Shown: positions 26,109 through 35,813, counted from the first letter of the stretch. The stretch is 64,000 nucleotides of DNA from Paraburkholderia sp. IMGN_8 (GCF_038050405.1 NZ_CP150900.1:1922001-1986000), one strand, 5' to 3'. The notes: a model not told the origin generated them from the sequence alone. Numbers and translations are program-made.

Positions 26109-27080
26109 ATGAGAAACAAGATTGCGCTTGAAGAACACTTTGCGATTGACCTGACCATCGAGCAGTCGAAAATATATGCGCCTTCCGCGGTCTGGGAGAT
26201 GTTGAAGTCGAATCTAATGGACATTGAACAGCAGCGACTCGAGCGGATGGAGCAAGGTGGAACCGAATATTCGATCCTGTCGCTCAACTCGCCTGGTATT
26301 CAGGGCATCCCGGACATAAAAAAAGCGACTGATGTTGCGAGGCGAGCCAATGATGTCCTTGCGGAGCATGTTGCCCGTCACCCGTCTCGCCTGGGTGGAT
26401 TCGCTGCGTTGCCCATGCAGGACCCCGACGCCGCGGCACGCGAACTTGAGCGCTGCGTCAAGGAACTAGGCTTCCACGGTTTTATGGTGAATGGATTTTC
26501 ACAGGTAGGCGATGCTGACAGTGTCGCTTATTACGACGCGCCGCAGTACGCGGATTTCTGGGCGAGTGCAGCCGTGCTCGGCAAACCGTTCTACATGCAT
26601 CCTCGTGATCCGTTGCCGTCCCGTGAGCCGATTTACGATGGTTTTCCGTGGCTCACCGCAGCAACCTGGGCTTTCGCGGTTGAGACAAGTATTCACGCTC
26701 TGAGATTGATGACGTCAGGCCTCTTCGACCGTCATCCCGCGTTGCAGATGATTCTCGGTCACCTTGGCGAAGGGATTCCCTTCAATATCTGGCGCGTCGA
26801 CCACATTCTCCGGAAGGCGCCGCGGGGACTGCCTTGTCGGCGAACCGTAGGCGAATATCTGAGGGAGAACGTCTACCTGACGACGAGCGGCAATTTCAGA
26901 ACCCAGACACTTCTGTCCGCAATGTTGGAAGTCGGCAGTGACAGGATCATGTACTCGGTCGACTATCCATTCGAAACGCATGACGAGGCGTCCCAGTGGT
27001 TCGACACGTGCTCGATCAGCGAAACCGATCGCGTGAAGATTGGACGGGAAAACGCACGACGTTTGTTCTGTCTTGAATGA
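26109..27080 (+). CDS. Gamma-resorcylate (2,6-dihydroxybenzoate) decarboxylase
   Basis: 323 residues, ACMSD-type amidohydrolase. The residues known from the Rhizobium enzyme fall at matching positions: Glu8 and His10 (ALEEHF), His164 (YMHPR), His218 and Glu221 (GHLGEG), and Asp285 (SVDYPFE). It should convert 2,6-dihydroxybenzoate to resorcinol and CO2 without cofactor; 2,3-dihydroxybenzoate decarboxylases are close relatives and not fully excluded. GGAGCAGACCG precedes the ATG at 26109. An aldehyde dehydrogenase starts 23 bp downstream, and the MarR gene is divergent. The rest of the resorcinol route is at 45893-49896. Confidence 0.88.
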   Translation: MRNKIALEEHFAIDLTIEQSKIYAPSAVWEMLKSNLMDIEQQRLERMEQGGTEYSILSLNSPGIQGIPDIKKATDVARRANDVLAEHVARHPSRLGGFAALPMQDPDAAARELERCVKELGFHGFMVNGFSQVGDADSVAYYDAPQYADFWASAAVLGKPFYMHPRDPLPSREPIYDGFPWLTAATWAFAVETSIHALRLMTSGLFDRHPALQMILGHLGEGIPFNIWRVDHILRKAPRGLPCRRTVGEYLRENVYLTTSGNFRTQTLLSAMLEVGSDRIMYSVDYPFETHDEASQWFDTCSISETDRVKIGRENARRLFCLE

Positions 27081-27103
27081 TACGAGGAAGAGGGAGAAAT
27101 CGG

Positions 27104-28573
27104 ATGTCCGTGACTGAGTTGGCGCCAGCAGACGTGTGGCGTAACAAAATCTATAGCGGCGGGTGGAAAACCGGAGGTGCGGGCACGATCCCGGTGACCG
27201 AGAAGGCGACCGGTGCCGAAATGGGATCGATTGGTCGCGCGTCGGCCGCTGATGTGTCAGCCGCCGCAGCGATCGCGACAGATGCGCAACGCGCTTGGGC
27301 CGCGACACCGGGGCCTCAGCGAGGTGATGTTTTGCGCGAGGTCGCTCGTTTGTTGCAGGATCATCGAGATGAGATCGCCCGTCAGATCGTCCGGGAGACC
27401 GGGTCGATACGGCCGAAGGGGCAACTGGAGGTGAGGCTGGCGATACGCGAGATTCTCGAAGGTGCGGCGTTAGGCAGCCAGCCATCCGGGGTGATCACGA
27501 CAAGCGACGTGAAAGGGCGGCATAGCGTAGCGCGCAGAATTCCAATGGGCGTGGTCGGGGTCATTACCCCGTGGAATTCCCCGTTCATACTCGCGGCGCG
27601 AGCCATCGCGCCGGCGCTGGCCACCGGCAACGCAGTACTGCTCAAGCCCGATCCTCAAACGCCGATCAGCGGCGGTGTCCTGTATGCGCGGCTGTTCGAG
27701 GCTGCGGGGCTGCCCGAGGGGCTGTTCCATGTCCTTCCCGGTGGCGCGGAAACGGGTGACGCGCTGGTCCGGGATCCGCTTGTCAACATGATCAGCTTCA
27801 CGGGATCCACGCGGGTTGGGCAAGAGATTGGCGCCGTAGCGGGCGGCTTGCTTAAGCGAGCGAGCCTCGAGCTCGGTGGCAAGAATCCCTACATCGTGCT
27901 TGACGACGTCGATGTTGAAGCTGCGGCGAGCGCTGGGGCGTGGGGATCGTTTTTGCACCAGGGGCAAGTCTGCATGGCCGCGGGTCGGCATCTCGTTCAT
28001 GAAAGCATTGCTGACTCGTACATTGAAAGCCTCGTCCGGCGAACCAGGGCGCTATCGGTTGGCGACCCTTTCAAGGGCGATTTCCACCTGGGTCCCATCA
28101 TCAATGAACGGCAGGCCGAAAACGTCGATCGCATCGTAGCGGACTCTGCAAGCAAGGGCGCGAAAATTCTCGCCGGTGGGTCCCGCGACGGGCTGTTTTT
28201 TAAACCGACCGTCATGGTAGACGTTGCTCCGGGAATGCCTGCGTTTGAGGAAGAGATCTTCGGTCCCGTCGCCGCAGTGACCGTGTTCAAGAACGATGAC
28301 GAAGCGGTTTCGTTGGCCAATCAGAACCGGTACGGCCTGGTTGCGGCAGTGGCTTCTTGCGATTTACGCCGAGCCCAGCGGATTGCGGACCGACTGCACG
28401 CCGGCATTGTCCACATCAATGACCAGACGGTCATGCACGAGGTGTTTGGGCCGATGGGCGGTCTGGGTTTGTCCGGCAACGGACATAACTACAGCACGCT
28501 GACCAACGCAGACCAGTTCACGGAATGGCAGTGGGTGACGAGCCGCGAAGACCTTCCCACTTATCCATTCTAG
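27104..28573 (+). CDS. NAD(P)-dependent aldehyde dehydrogenase, benzaldehyde/vanillin dehydrogenase type
   Basis: 489 residues of the ALDH superfamily. PWNSPF lies in the cofactor region, FTGSTRVG follows, and the active-site pair is Glu256 (LELGGKNP) and Cys290 (GQVCMAAGR). The overall pattern is that of XylC/vanillin dehydrogenases. GAGGGAGAAATCGG precedes the ATG. It forms an operon with the gamma-resorcylate decarboxylase, suggesting it makes a hydroxybenzoate from the aldehyde just before decarboxylation. Physiological substrate unproven. Confidence 0.87.
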   Translation: MSVTELAPADVWRNKIYSGGWKTGGAGTIPVTEKATGAEMGSIGRASAADVSAAAAIATDAQRAWAATPGPQRGDVLREVARLLQDHRDEIARQIVRETGSIRPKGQLEVRLAIREILEGAALGSQPSGVITTSDVKGRHSVARRIPMGVVGVITPWNSPFILAARAIAPALATGNAVLLKPDPQTPISGGVLYARLFEAAGLPEGLFHVLPGGAETGDALVRDPLVNMISFTGSTRVGQEIGAVAGGLLKRASLELGGKNPYIVLDDVDVEAAASAGAWGSFLHQGQVCMAAGRHLVHESIADSYIESLVRRTRALSVGDPFKGDFHLGPIINERQAENVDRIVADSASKGAKILAGGSRDGLFFKPTVMVDVAPGMPAFEEEIFGPVAAVTVFKNDDEAVSLANQNRYGLVAAVASCDLRRAQRIADRLHAGIVHINDQTVMHEVFGPMGGLGLSGNGHNYSTLTNADQFTEWQWVTSREDLPTYPF

Positions 28574-28696
28574 AAAGGTGTTGTGCCGGGCTCGCTGCAT
28601 ACTGGCAAGGATCTGCGTCGCCCGGCGGCAATGTTGAGAAGCCAGAAGTGGCCCATTGGCGGATGATTTCATGCTCAAACGGAGCGAGGTGCAAAA

Positions 28697-30082
28697 TTGA
28701 CCCCCGGTACTGCGCAGCGAGTGGAAGAGGCGCATGCTTCGATCGTCGACATTGGCGCGCTGATCGATAGCCAGCCACTGAGCACCTTCCAGAAATGGAT
28801 CATGGTACTAATCGCCTGCTCTGTGGTGATGGATGGATTCGACGTACAGACGATGGGGTTTGTCGCGCCCGCGATTGTACGCGCCTGGCACATCAGTCCT
28901 GCAAATCTGGGTCCTGTCTTTGGTGCGGGCCTGTTCGGAATGCTCGCGGGCTCAATCGTGCTCGGTGCTATGGCCGATCGCGTGGGGCGCCGGCCGGTGC
29001 TGGTCGGCGCGACAGTTTTCTATGGGCTATGCATGCTCGGTACCACGCTCATTCAGAATGTTCCGCAATTCCTTGTGATTCGCTTCATGACTGGCTTCGG
29101 TATTGGTGGAGTGATGGGAAATGCGATCGCGCTGGTCAGCGAGTACAGTCCGCAGAAGCATCGGGCGTCACTGATGACCTGGGTTTCATGCGGGTTCACG
29201 GGTGGTGCAATCGCTGGTGGTCTGCTCAGTGCCGCTCTGGTTCCGTCCGAGGGCTGGAAGTCGGTATTTCTGGTCGGCGGTGTTTTGCCGCTGGCAATCG
29301 CAGTCGCAATGGTGAGGTATTTGCCGGAATCTCTGCAGCTGCTTGTACTGACGCGGCGCGATCCTGAAAAGGTTGCTCAGTGGCTTGGTCGAATTGCGCC
29401 GAACGTGCAGGTTGGACCAACCACCGACTTTGTTGTTCATGAACAGGCGCAGGCGAAGGCTTCCGTTGGCGAACTCTTTCGCCACGGCCGTGGCACGATG
29501 ACGCTGTTGTTATGGGGCGTCAACTTCGCAAACCTGCTCGATCTCTTCTTTCTGTCAAATTGGCTACCGATGCTTTCCCTGCGAGTCGGCGCAGGCGCGT
29601 CAACGGCCGTTCTCATCGGCACTTCACTGCAGATCGGCGGGACCGTGGGTGCGTTGCTAATGGGCCCGTTGATGGACCGCTTTGGATTCTATCGTGTCCT
29701 GTCGCTCAGCTTTCTGGTCGCGACGGTTTCCGTCTCATGTGTCGGTCTCCCCAATCTTTCGATGGGATTGCGCTATGCAGTAGTACTGATTAGCGGAGTC
29801 TGCGTCGTCGGTGGACAGCCGGCCGTCAACGCGTTGACCGCGACGCTGTATCCGACGTCACTCAGAGCGACCGGTGTCGGCTGGAGCCTCGGAGTGGGCC
29901 GGGCAGGTTCGATCGTCGGTCCGGTATTGGCTGGCCAGCTCATCGAGCTGCACTGGTCGAATACGGCGCTGTTTATTGCGGCGGCAGTGCCCGCATTCGC
30001 GGCGTGTCTGATGCTCATTGTCCTCTCGAGCGTTACGGGAGGAGGTCGAACTGGCGGTTCGTTACCGATTTTGAATCGGTGA
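28697..30082 (+). CDS. MFS transporter, aromatic acid:H+ symporter (AAHS) family
   Basis: 461 residues with 12 predicted helices. AAHS signatures are CSVVMDGFDVQTMGFVAPAI in helix 1 and GAMADRVGRRPVLVG in the helix 2-3 loop, with EYSPQKHRA in the cytoplasmic half. The start is a TTG at 28697 after GGAGCGAGG. It is likely to import the aromatic acid used by the neighbouring decarboxylase/ALDH pair. It follows the ALDH by 123 bp on the same strand and may be part of the same transcript. A second AAHS gene lies at 38147. Confidence 0.87.
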   Translation: MTPGTAQRVEEAHASIVDIGALIDSQPLSTFQKWIMVLIACSVVMDGFDVQTMGFVAPAIVRAWHISPANLGPVFGAGLFGMLAGSIVLGAMADRVGRRPVLVGATVFYGLCMLGTTLIQNVPQFLVIRFMTGFGIGGVMGNAIALVSEYSPQKHRASLMTWVSCGFTGGAIAGGLLSAALVPSEGWKSVFLVGGVLPLAIAVAMVRYLPESLQLLVLTRRDPEKVAQWLGRIAPNVQVGPTTDFVVHEQAQAKASVGELFRHGRGTMTLLLWGVNFANLLDLFFLSNWLPMLSLRVGAGASTAVLIGTSLQIGGTVGALLMGPLMDRFGFYRVLSLSFLVATVSVSCVGLPNLSMGLRYAVVLISGVCVVGGQPAVNALTATLYPTSLRATGVGWSLGVGRAGSIVGPVLAGQLIELHWSNTALFIAAAVPAFAACLMLIVLSSVTGGGRTGGSLPILNR

Positions 30083-30194
30083 TTTGCAGAAAATCCGAGA
30101 GGCGATAACCGGAAGTCAGAAAATCTTTTATCTAAACCAATATAGTTAGTACTACATTGCGAATGCTTGCGTATTTTAGATCGTCGGAGATGAA

Positions 30195-30659
30195 ATGAGC
30201 ATTTCGATCACGGTAAATGGAAAGCGTCATCTCCTGAATGTGGCGGCAGATACGCCGCTGCTATACGTACTGCGCAACGATCTCCTGCTCAATGGTCCAA
30301 AGTTTGGATGTGGCGAGGCGCAGTGCGGCGCATGCACTGTGATGATCGGCAATGACGCGACGCGCTCGTGCGTTTTCCCCGTTGGCGCTGTTGGCGCGGC
30401 TCGGGTAATCACTATCGAGGGCTTGGGCAAGGGCGAACGGCTTCACGCATTGCAGAAAGCTTTCCTTGCAGAGCAAGCTGCACAGTGCGGGTATTGCTCG
30501 AGCGGCGTGTTAATGACCGCGAAAGCGCTGCTGGATAGAAATCCGGATCCGGACCAGGCGACCATACAACGCGAGTTGGCCGGCCACAAATGCCGGTGTG
30601 GCGCGCACAACCGAATCGTCCGTGCAATTCAGCGCGCAGCGAAGGAGTCGCGCGGATGA
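30195..30659 (+). CDS. [2Fe-2S] subunit of a molybdenum hydroxylase (IorA-like)
   Basis: 154 residues. The plant-type [2Fe-2S] site is CGEAQCGAC with a further Cys in TRSCVFPV; the second cluster's cysteines are in QCGYCSSG and HKCRCGAHNR. This is the small subunit of the isoquinoline 1-oxidoreductase/nicotinate dehydrogenase branch of the xanthine oxidase family. It passes electrons from the Mo centre. GGAGATGAA precedes the ATG. Its TGA overlaps the next gene's ATG, so the two subunits are translationally coupled. Confidence 0.88.
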   Translation: MSISITVNGKRHLLNVAADTPLLYVLRNDLLLNGPKFGCGEAQCGACTVMIGNDATRSCVFPVGAVGAARVITIEGLGKGERLHALQKAFLAEQAAQCGYCSSGVLMTAKALLDRNPDPDQATIQRELAGHKCRCGAHNRIVRAIQRAAKESRG

Positions 30660-32884
30660 ATACCGCCAAAATTTCCCGTCGCGCGTTCGGCAAACTGGCA
30701 GGGGCGGTAATCGCGACGTTCTCGCTCGCGCCATTCTCGGCGTTTGCGCAGGCCGGGCCCGACTTGCCGGCTGATCTTCGTGCAAATCGCAGGCTCGATG
30801 GTTGGATTCGAATCGACGTCGAAGGCACGGTCACGATTTTTACCGGGAAGGTGGAACTCGGGCAGGGTATTCTCACCGCGCTCTCACAAATCGCCGCAGA
30901 CGAACTCGATGTGGATTTCGCACGCGTTCGCATGATCTCCGCCGATACGGCCCACAGCCCAAACGAGGGTTATACCTTCGGCAGTCAATCGGTCGAACAA
31001 GGTGGGGAGGCATTACGAACTGCCGCAGCGAATGCCCGGGCGGTACTGCTTGCAGCGGCTAGCCGCCAGTTCAATGTTCCGCAGTCGGATCTTCGGGTCG
31101 AGAACGGCGTGATTCTGCTCGCCGATGGCCGTCGTACCACGTACGCGAACATCGTCAGGAAGGACCGGGATCTTCTTGCGCGAGAGGTGACTACAGGTGT
31201 CACTCCCAAACGCCCGTCCGAGTACAAGCTGGTCGGCAAGTCCGTGCCTCGCATCGACTTGTCCGCGAAGTTCACGGGCGGCGCGGCATTCGTTCAGGAC
31301 ATGCATCTCCCCAATATGCTGTTCGGTCGTGTAGTGCGGCCACCGAGGCGCGGCGCAGAGCTGGTTTCCGTGAACGAGGCATCCGTAAGGCAGCTACCAG
31401 GTGTCGTCACTGTGGTTCGCAATGGCAATTTCCTCGGCGTCGTAGCCGAGCGGGAAGAGCAAGCGATAAGTGCGCGCCGTGCGTTGATGGAGGCAACACA
31501 GTGGAGTACGGACTACGTCACACTGCCGGACGTGAATCATCTCCAACAAGCATTACCTCGCTGGCGGAGCGAAGATACCGTGGTGAGCGATGCGGGACAG
31601 GATTCCCCGGCATCCGATAGCGCGATGCAACTGGAGGCCACGTACTCCCGCCCATACCTTTCGCACGCTTCGATTGGCCCCTCATGTTCCGTTGCGCTGC
31701 TCAAGGACGGACACATGACTGTCTGGTCTCACACGCAGGGAGCGTTTCCACTGCGCGGCAATCTCGCTACGGTGCTTGAAATGCCCGCCAGTGCGGTCGA
31801 CGTAGTGCACGTTCCGGGTTCGGGTTGCTACGGACATAACGGCGCCGATGATGCAGCGCTCGACGCAGCGTTGCTTGCCCGCGAAGTGGCGGGACGGCCG
31901 GTCAAACTTCAATGGATGCGCGATGACGAATTCGCGTGGGCGCCAATCAGTCCGGCAATGGTGATGCGGGTGAAGGCGGCACTGTCCAAAGACGGCCGAA
32001 TTTCCAACTGGAACTATGACGTATGGAGCAATTCGCACGCAATGCGGCCGGGCCAACCCGGCGGTGTGAATCTGCTGGCCGCCTGGCACCTTGCCAAGCC
32101 CTTCCAGCCGTCGCCACCACCGCGGATTCCACAGCCATACGGTAACGGCGACCGCAATGCCGTGCCTGTTTACGATCTGCCACGCAGGAGGGTGACCAAT
32201 CATCTGCTGCTGGATGCGCCGATCCGCACGAGTTCTCTGCGCACCTTGGGAGCATACGGAAACGTCTTTGCGATCGAGTCGTTCATGGACGAGCTCGCGC
32301 TTGCGACACAAGCGGACCCCGTCGCGTTCCGCTTGGCGCACCTGAGTGATCCGCGCGCGATGGCCGTGGTGCGAGAGGCGGCAAACCGGTCCGGATGGCA
32401 CCCTGGTGCGAAAGGCGATGGACAGCTCGGACGCGGCTTCGCCTATTCACGCTACAAGACCTTTCAGGCGTACACGGCAGTCGTCGTCGATGTGCACGTT
32501 GACCGCTCCACGGGCGTCGTCAGCGTTACAAAAGTGACCGCTGCAATTGACGTGGGCCGCGTGATCAATCCTGACGGTGTGAAAAACCAGATCGAGGGTG
32601 GCATTGTCCAGGCGTTGAGCTGGGCGCTCAAGGAACGCGTCATGTTTAGCCATACCGAGATCACTACTCGCAGTTGGCAGAACTATCCAATCCTGAATTT
32701 TGACGAGGTCCCGCCGATCGACGTCGTGCTGCTGGACCGTCCCGACGAAGCTTCGCTTGGCGCGGGTGAATGTTCACTCGGCCCGACGGTCGCCGCGCTG
32801 GCGAATGCTGTGGCGAATGCAAGCGGTGCCCGTTTACGCGATCTGCCTTTCGTGCCGGCCACGGTTCTCGATCGTCTCGTCTGA
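30656..32884 (+). CDS. Molybdopterin-binding large subunit of an IorB-type hydroxylase, Tat-exported
   Basis: 742 residues from the ATG that overlaps the small subunit's stop. A twin-arginine signal (KISRRAFGKLAG, Arg8-Arg9) indicates export with the cofactor bound. The molybdenum-cofactor domains follow, with GKVELGQGI near 65, GGAAFVQDM and the catalytic Glu705 in GAGECS. IorB/NicB-type enzymes hydroxylate N-heterocycles or oxidise aldehydes with water. No flavin subunit, c-type cytochrome or XdhC/MobA-like maturation gene adjoins it, so the electron acceptor must be encoded elsewhere. Its position suggests use in the aromatic pathway. Confidence 0.87.
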   Translation: MNTAKISRRAFGKLAGAVIATFSLAPFSAFAQAGPDLPADLRANRRLDGWIRIDVEGTVTIFTGKVELGQGILTALSQIAADELDVDFARVRMISADTAHSPNEGYTFGSQSVEQGGEALRTAAANARAVLLAAASRQFNVPQSDLRVENGVILLADGRRTTYANIVRKDRDLLAREVTTGVTPKRPSEYKLVGKSVPRIDLSAKFTGGAAFVQDMHLPNMLFGRVVRPPRRGAELVSVNEASVRQLPGVVTVVRNGNFLGVVAEREEQAISARRALMEATQWSTDYVTLPDVNHLQQALPRWRSEDTVVSDAGQDSPASDSAMQLEATYSRPYLSHASIGPSCSVALLKDGHMTVWSHTQGAFPLRGNLATVLEMPASAVDVVHVPGSGCYGHNGADDAALDAALLAREVAGRPVKLQWMRDDEFAWAPISPAMVMRVKAALSKDGRISNWNYDVWSNSHAMRPGQPGGVNLLAAWHLAKPFQPSPPPRIPQPYGNGDRNAVPVYDLPRRRVTNHLLLDAPIRTSSLRTLGAYGNVFAIESFMDELALATQADPVAFRLAHLSDPRAMAVVREAANRSGWHPGAKGDGQLGRGFAYSRYKTFQAYTAVVVDVHVDRSTGVVSVTKVTAAIDVGRVINPDGVKNQIEGGIVQALSWALKERVMFSHTEITTRSWQNYPILNFDEVPPIDVVLLDRPDEASLGAGECSLGPTVAALANAVANASGARLRDLPFVPATVLDRLV

Positions 32885-33081
32885 CGCGTGCCCACCCTGC
32901 AGTCAGACGAGTGGTTTGGCGTTGTCGTACAGCAATATCAGTAGTTTGCGTACTGTGACCATTTGTTGCACCGTGAAGCGCCGGTTTGAGGCCTGGCGAT
33001 ACGCGGCCCTTTGTCCGGAGCGACGATGTTCGTGTGCCCTCTGCGCATCGTACATATATATAAAAAAGATGGAGACATGAA

Positions 33082-34149
33082 ATGCGAATTCCAAACTGGT
33101 GTGTCGTCGGATTGCTGGCGTCGCTGATGGTTGGCGAAGCACGGGCTCAAGGCTCGGTGACTTTGTACGGTGTTGTCGACGCCGGCATCTTTTTTGCGAC
33201 GAAGTCACCCGGAGGAAATGGACATAGTCTGCAACTCATGGATAGTGGATTGTCGCCATCCCGATTTGGGTTTAAGGGAGAAGAGGATGTAGGTGGTGGT
33301 ACAAAAATCGGATTCGCGCTTGAGGACGGTTTTAGCGTTACGACAGGTAAGTTTGCGAACTCGAACGGAAATCTGTTTGGCCGTCGCGCATTCATTGAGG
33401 TCGAAAACGACAACTATGGACGTTTCCGCGCGGGTCTACAGTTTTCGCCATTTGTCATCGCAGTGATCCGGTCTGATCCGCGGTCCTCGTCGCCGTACGA
33501 GACTTCTTTTACGGGAAGTATTGCTGTGCCATATGTTCAGCTGATCAGGTTAAACGGGTTATTCGATAGTAATGCTCTTACGTATCTTACCCCGACGATT
33601 GCTGGCTTCGACGCCCAGGTCGAATATGCGCCGGGTGGGGTGGCGGGGAGCTTCAACGCTGGACGACGCTTGTCAGGGGCTCTCAACTACAACCGCTACG
33701 GAATCTCGGCTGATGTGGCGTACTACGAAGCGAGAGACCCAGTGATCAGCGATGTGACGACAAGAGCCTGGACGGCTGGGGCGGGCTACACGATCGGACC
33801 CGCGACATTCCGCGCCGCGTTCACCAACTTCAGGAACCCTTCAAAAGACACTGCGCTGTCGAACGTGAATGTCTATAGCATTGGTGGCCGCGCGAGCCTG
33901 AATCCATTCTGGGTTGTCAGTGGAGGGGTATATGCATCATTCGATCAAAATATAAAATCCAATAAGTCCTTGCTGTTTGGCGCTGCGGTGGAGTATTACC
34001 TGTCGATCCGAACGTCGTTGTACGCGCAGGTCGCGGTCGTTCACAACAACGGGAAGATGGGTACCGGTCTGGCCGTCAATTCTGGCGTTAGCGGCCTGAC
34101 AACGGGAACCGCGACGGGCCTCGGCGTCGGATTGAGACATTTCTTTTGA
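33082..34149 (+). CDS. Porin, Gram-negative Porin_4 (OmpC-like) family
   Basis: 355 residues. The signal peptide ends GEARAQG, followed by SVTLYGVVDAGIFFAT; FGFKGEEDVGGGTKIGFALE and the C-terminal GLRHFF are family hallmarks. GGAGAC precedes the ATG at 33082. It follows the molybdenum hydroxylase by about 200 bp, and the AT-rich run just upstream (TATATATAAAAAAG) may hold a promoter. Base composition is somewhat more AT-rich than that of flanking enzyme genes. Confidence 0.9.
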   Translation: MRIPNWCVVGLLASLMVGEARAQGSVTLYGVVDAGIFFATKSPGGNGHSLQLMDSGLSPSRFGFKGEEDVGGGTKIGFALEDGFSVTTGKFANSNGNLFGRRAFIEVENDNYGRFRAGLQFSPFVIAVIRSDPRSSSPYETSFTGSIAVPYVQLIRLNGLFDSNALTYLTPTIAGFDAQVEYAPGGVAGSFNAGRRLSGALNYNRYGISADVAYYEARDPVISDVTTRAWTAGAGYTIGPATFRAAFTNFRNPSKDTALSNVNVYSIGGRASLNPFWVVSGGVYASFDQNIKSNKSLLFGAAVEYYLSIRTSLYAQVAVVHNNGKMGTGLAVNSGVSGLTTGTATGLGVGLRHFF

Positions 34150-34234
34150 GCAGAAGGTGTGAAAGAGCAGGACTAAAGAAACGGGTATGCGGATGACCTC
34201 GGAGCCTCCACGCTCTTTGAAAACAGGAACGGAA

Positions 34235-34591
34235 ATGAAAAGAAAATTTCAGGCGAAGTTGATTTTGTGCGTGGTCTGCGTATGGGGCGCCGCCGCCTCG
34301 GCTCAGACGACGCCAAGCCAGCAAGCGTCCGATGCGGCCATGTCCACGCAACATCGATATGCTCATCCAAGTGCGGCCGACAAAGTGCTGGCCAGACAGG
34401 TGCGTCGGCAACTTGTGCGCACGAAGGGCGTTGACGCGTCGGAGGTTTCGGTGGGAGTAAGAGATGGTGCCGTGCTCCTGCGAGGCAGGCTGAACGACGC
34501 TGGGCAAATAGCGAGGGTAGAAGCCGCGGTGAGGACAGTGCCGGGCGTCAAGTCAGTGGATAACCAGCTGACGGTGCTGCCGTCGGACTAG
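34235..34591 (+). CDS. Small periplasmic BON-domain protein
   Basis: 118 residues. A signal peptide (KRKFQAKLILCVVCVWGAAASAQ in outline) is followed by one BON domain (about 50-115) with DGAVLLRGRLND and VPGVKSVDNQL. BON proteins (OsmY-like) bind phospholipid or peptidoglycan surfaces in envelope stress. AGGAACGG stands before the ATG at 34235; an in-frame ATG at 34187 lacks both a ribosome site and a signal peptide at its N-terminus. It follows the porin by 85 bp. Confidence 0.8.
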   Translation: MKRKFQAKLILCVVCVWGAAASAQTTPSQQASDAAMSTQHRYAHPSAADKVLARQVRRQLVRTKGVDASEVSVGVRDGAVLLRGRLNDAGQIARVEAAVRTVPGVKSVDNQLTVLPSD

Positions 34592-34735
34592 GCTCTGTTC
34601 ACATTTTCACGAATGTTCCAAAGCCATGGGCCAGCGCGCTGCGGGAGAGCTATAACAGACGCACCATAGCACGCACCATGCTGGCTCGACGCGCGTACAA
34701 GACTAAAGGGCAGAGGCGACCTGGCGCGGCTTGAA
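34592..34735. mobile_element. Possible insertion-sequence end or remnant
   Basis: Beginning at the BON gene's stop, GGCTCTGTTCACATTTT resembles the terminal inverted repeats of some IS elements and matches, in 13 of 14 bases, the arm of the palindrome at 25181-25210. About 100 bp on, a short frame (MLARRAYKTKGQRRPG) has the look of a transposase start but ends quickly. No full transposase gene follows. Calling this an IS remnant is tentative. Confidence 0.3.
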
Positions 34736-34760
34736 TACGGCAGCAGGCGGGTTGTCTGCC

Positions 34761-35519
34761 TTACCCCTGTTTGTTCGCGCGGGCCGACACGCGCGGCCGC
34801 CTGTCAGGCTTACCGGAAATCGATTCGGCCTTGTCCTCAATCACCGGTTGTCTGTCAAAGATGAGTTTCTCGACTATTCGCCAATAGGCATCAACCACAG
34901 CGGGATCGGACGCAGAGACATTGCTGGTCGCCAGCATTTCCGGCCCGAAGCCCGAAAGCGTTGATGTCAGGCTGATCAGAAGATAGTGCAGGAGGATCGG
35001 TTCCACCCGGGGCAAGGTGCCTTCATCCTGAGCGGCGCGGATCTGTGGAAGGAGCCAATTGATCAGTGGCTTGAGCACCGTGTCGGCGAGCCATTGCAGG
35101 CGAGGACTATATCCGAGGAACTCCTGGAGCATGAAGCGGTGAAACTCGGGAAAATCGACCGTGAACCGGAATAAGGCCTGATACACGACTTTTACCCGAT
35201 CCGTAGCACTGACAGGAGGGGCGTCGGTGAGATATGCGGCCCATTCGTGACGGATGCGTTCGAACACATATTCTGCTACCGCCTGCCAGAGAATGTCTTT
35301 CGAACGGTAATGGTAGGTGACGAGCGGATGCTGTAGTCCGATTCGATCGGCGATGCTTCGAATACTCGCCGCCTCAAAACCCTTCGAGGCGAATTCGGTG
35401 AGCGCCGCGTTCAGGATCGCGGAACGAGTTTCCTGCGCCCGCTGTTGCTCCGCGCGTTTGAGTTCTGTTGGCCGGCCTTTGGTGCCAACCTCTTTTTTCG
35501 AAACTGTGCTGTCCGCCAT
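34761..35519 (-). CDS. TetR-family transcriptional regulator
   Basis: 252 residues from the ATG at 35519 (the frame is open 45 codons further upstream but crosses the promoter region). The HTH lies at about 30-80 (RSAILNAALTEFASKGFEAAS…THYRSKDILWQAV in outline), and a TetR_C-type helical domain continues to about 220. The tail is basic and low complexity. It is divergent from an enoyl-CoA hydratase/porin/AAHS run starting at 35814 and probably regulates it. TetR proteins beside CoA-pathway genes commonly respond to acyl-CoAs. Confidence 0.83.
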   Translation of the reverse strand: MADSTVSKKEVGTKGRPTELKRAEQQRAQETRSAILNAALTEFASKGFEAASIRSIADRIGLQHPLVTYHYRSKDILWQAVAEYVFERIRHEWAAYLTDAPPVSATDRVKVVYQALFRFTVDFPEFHRFMLQEFLGYSPRLQWLADTVLKPLINWLLPQIRAAQDEGTLPRVEPILLHYLLISLTSTLSGFGPEMLATSNVSASDPAVVDAYWRIVEKLIFDRQPVIEDKAESISGKPDRRPRVSARANKQG

Positions 35520-35813
35520 ATCATTTCTCGAATGGAAATTACCTTGCTCCCTCGCTCCGCTGCCTCTAACACGCAAGACATGACACACAGCGAAGCGTTC
35601 GGGCATCCGCGTTACTCGAACGCCGACGGATGCAGGCGTCATCAAACGTATCAAGCGCGACTGTGTGCCCTAAACGATAACACCTTACATGATACTTTTA
35701 ATTTTACCGGTCGTAAACTATAATGGCGGTGGCGTAAGTGATTCAGGTACCTGTTCCGGCCAACGGACAGAGCTGAGTTCGGTCACAGGTTTGTTGCATC
35801 CGGTCATTGACAG

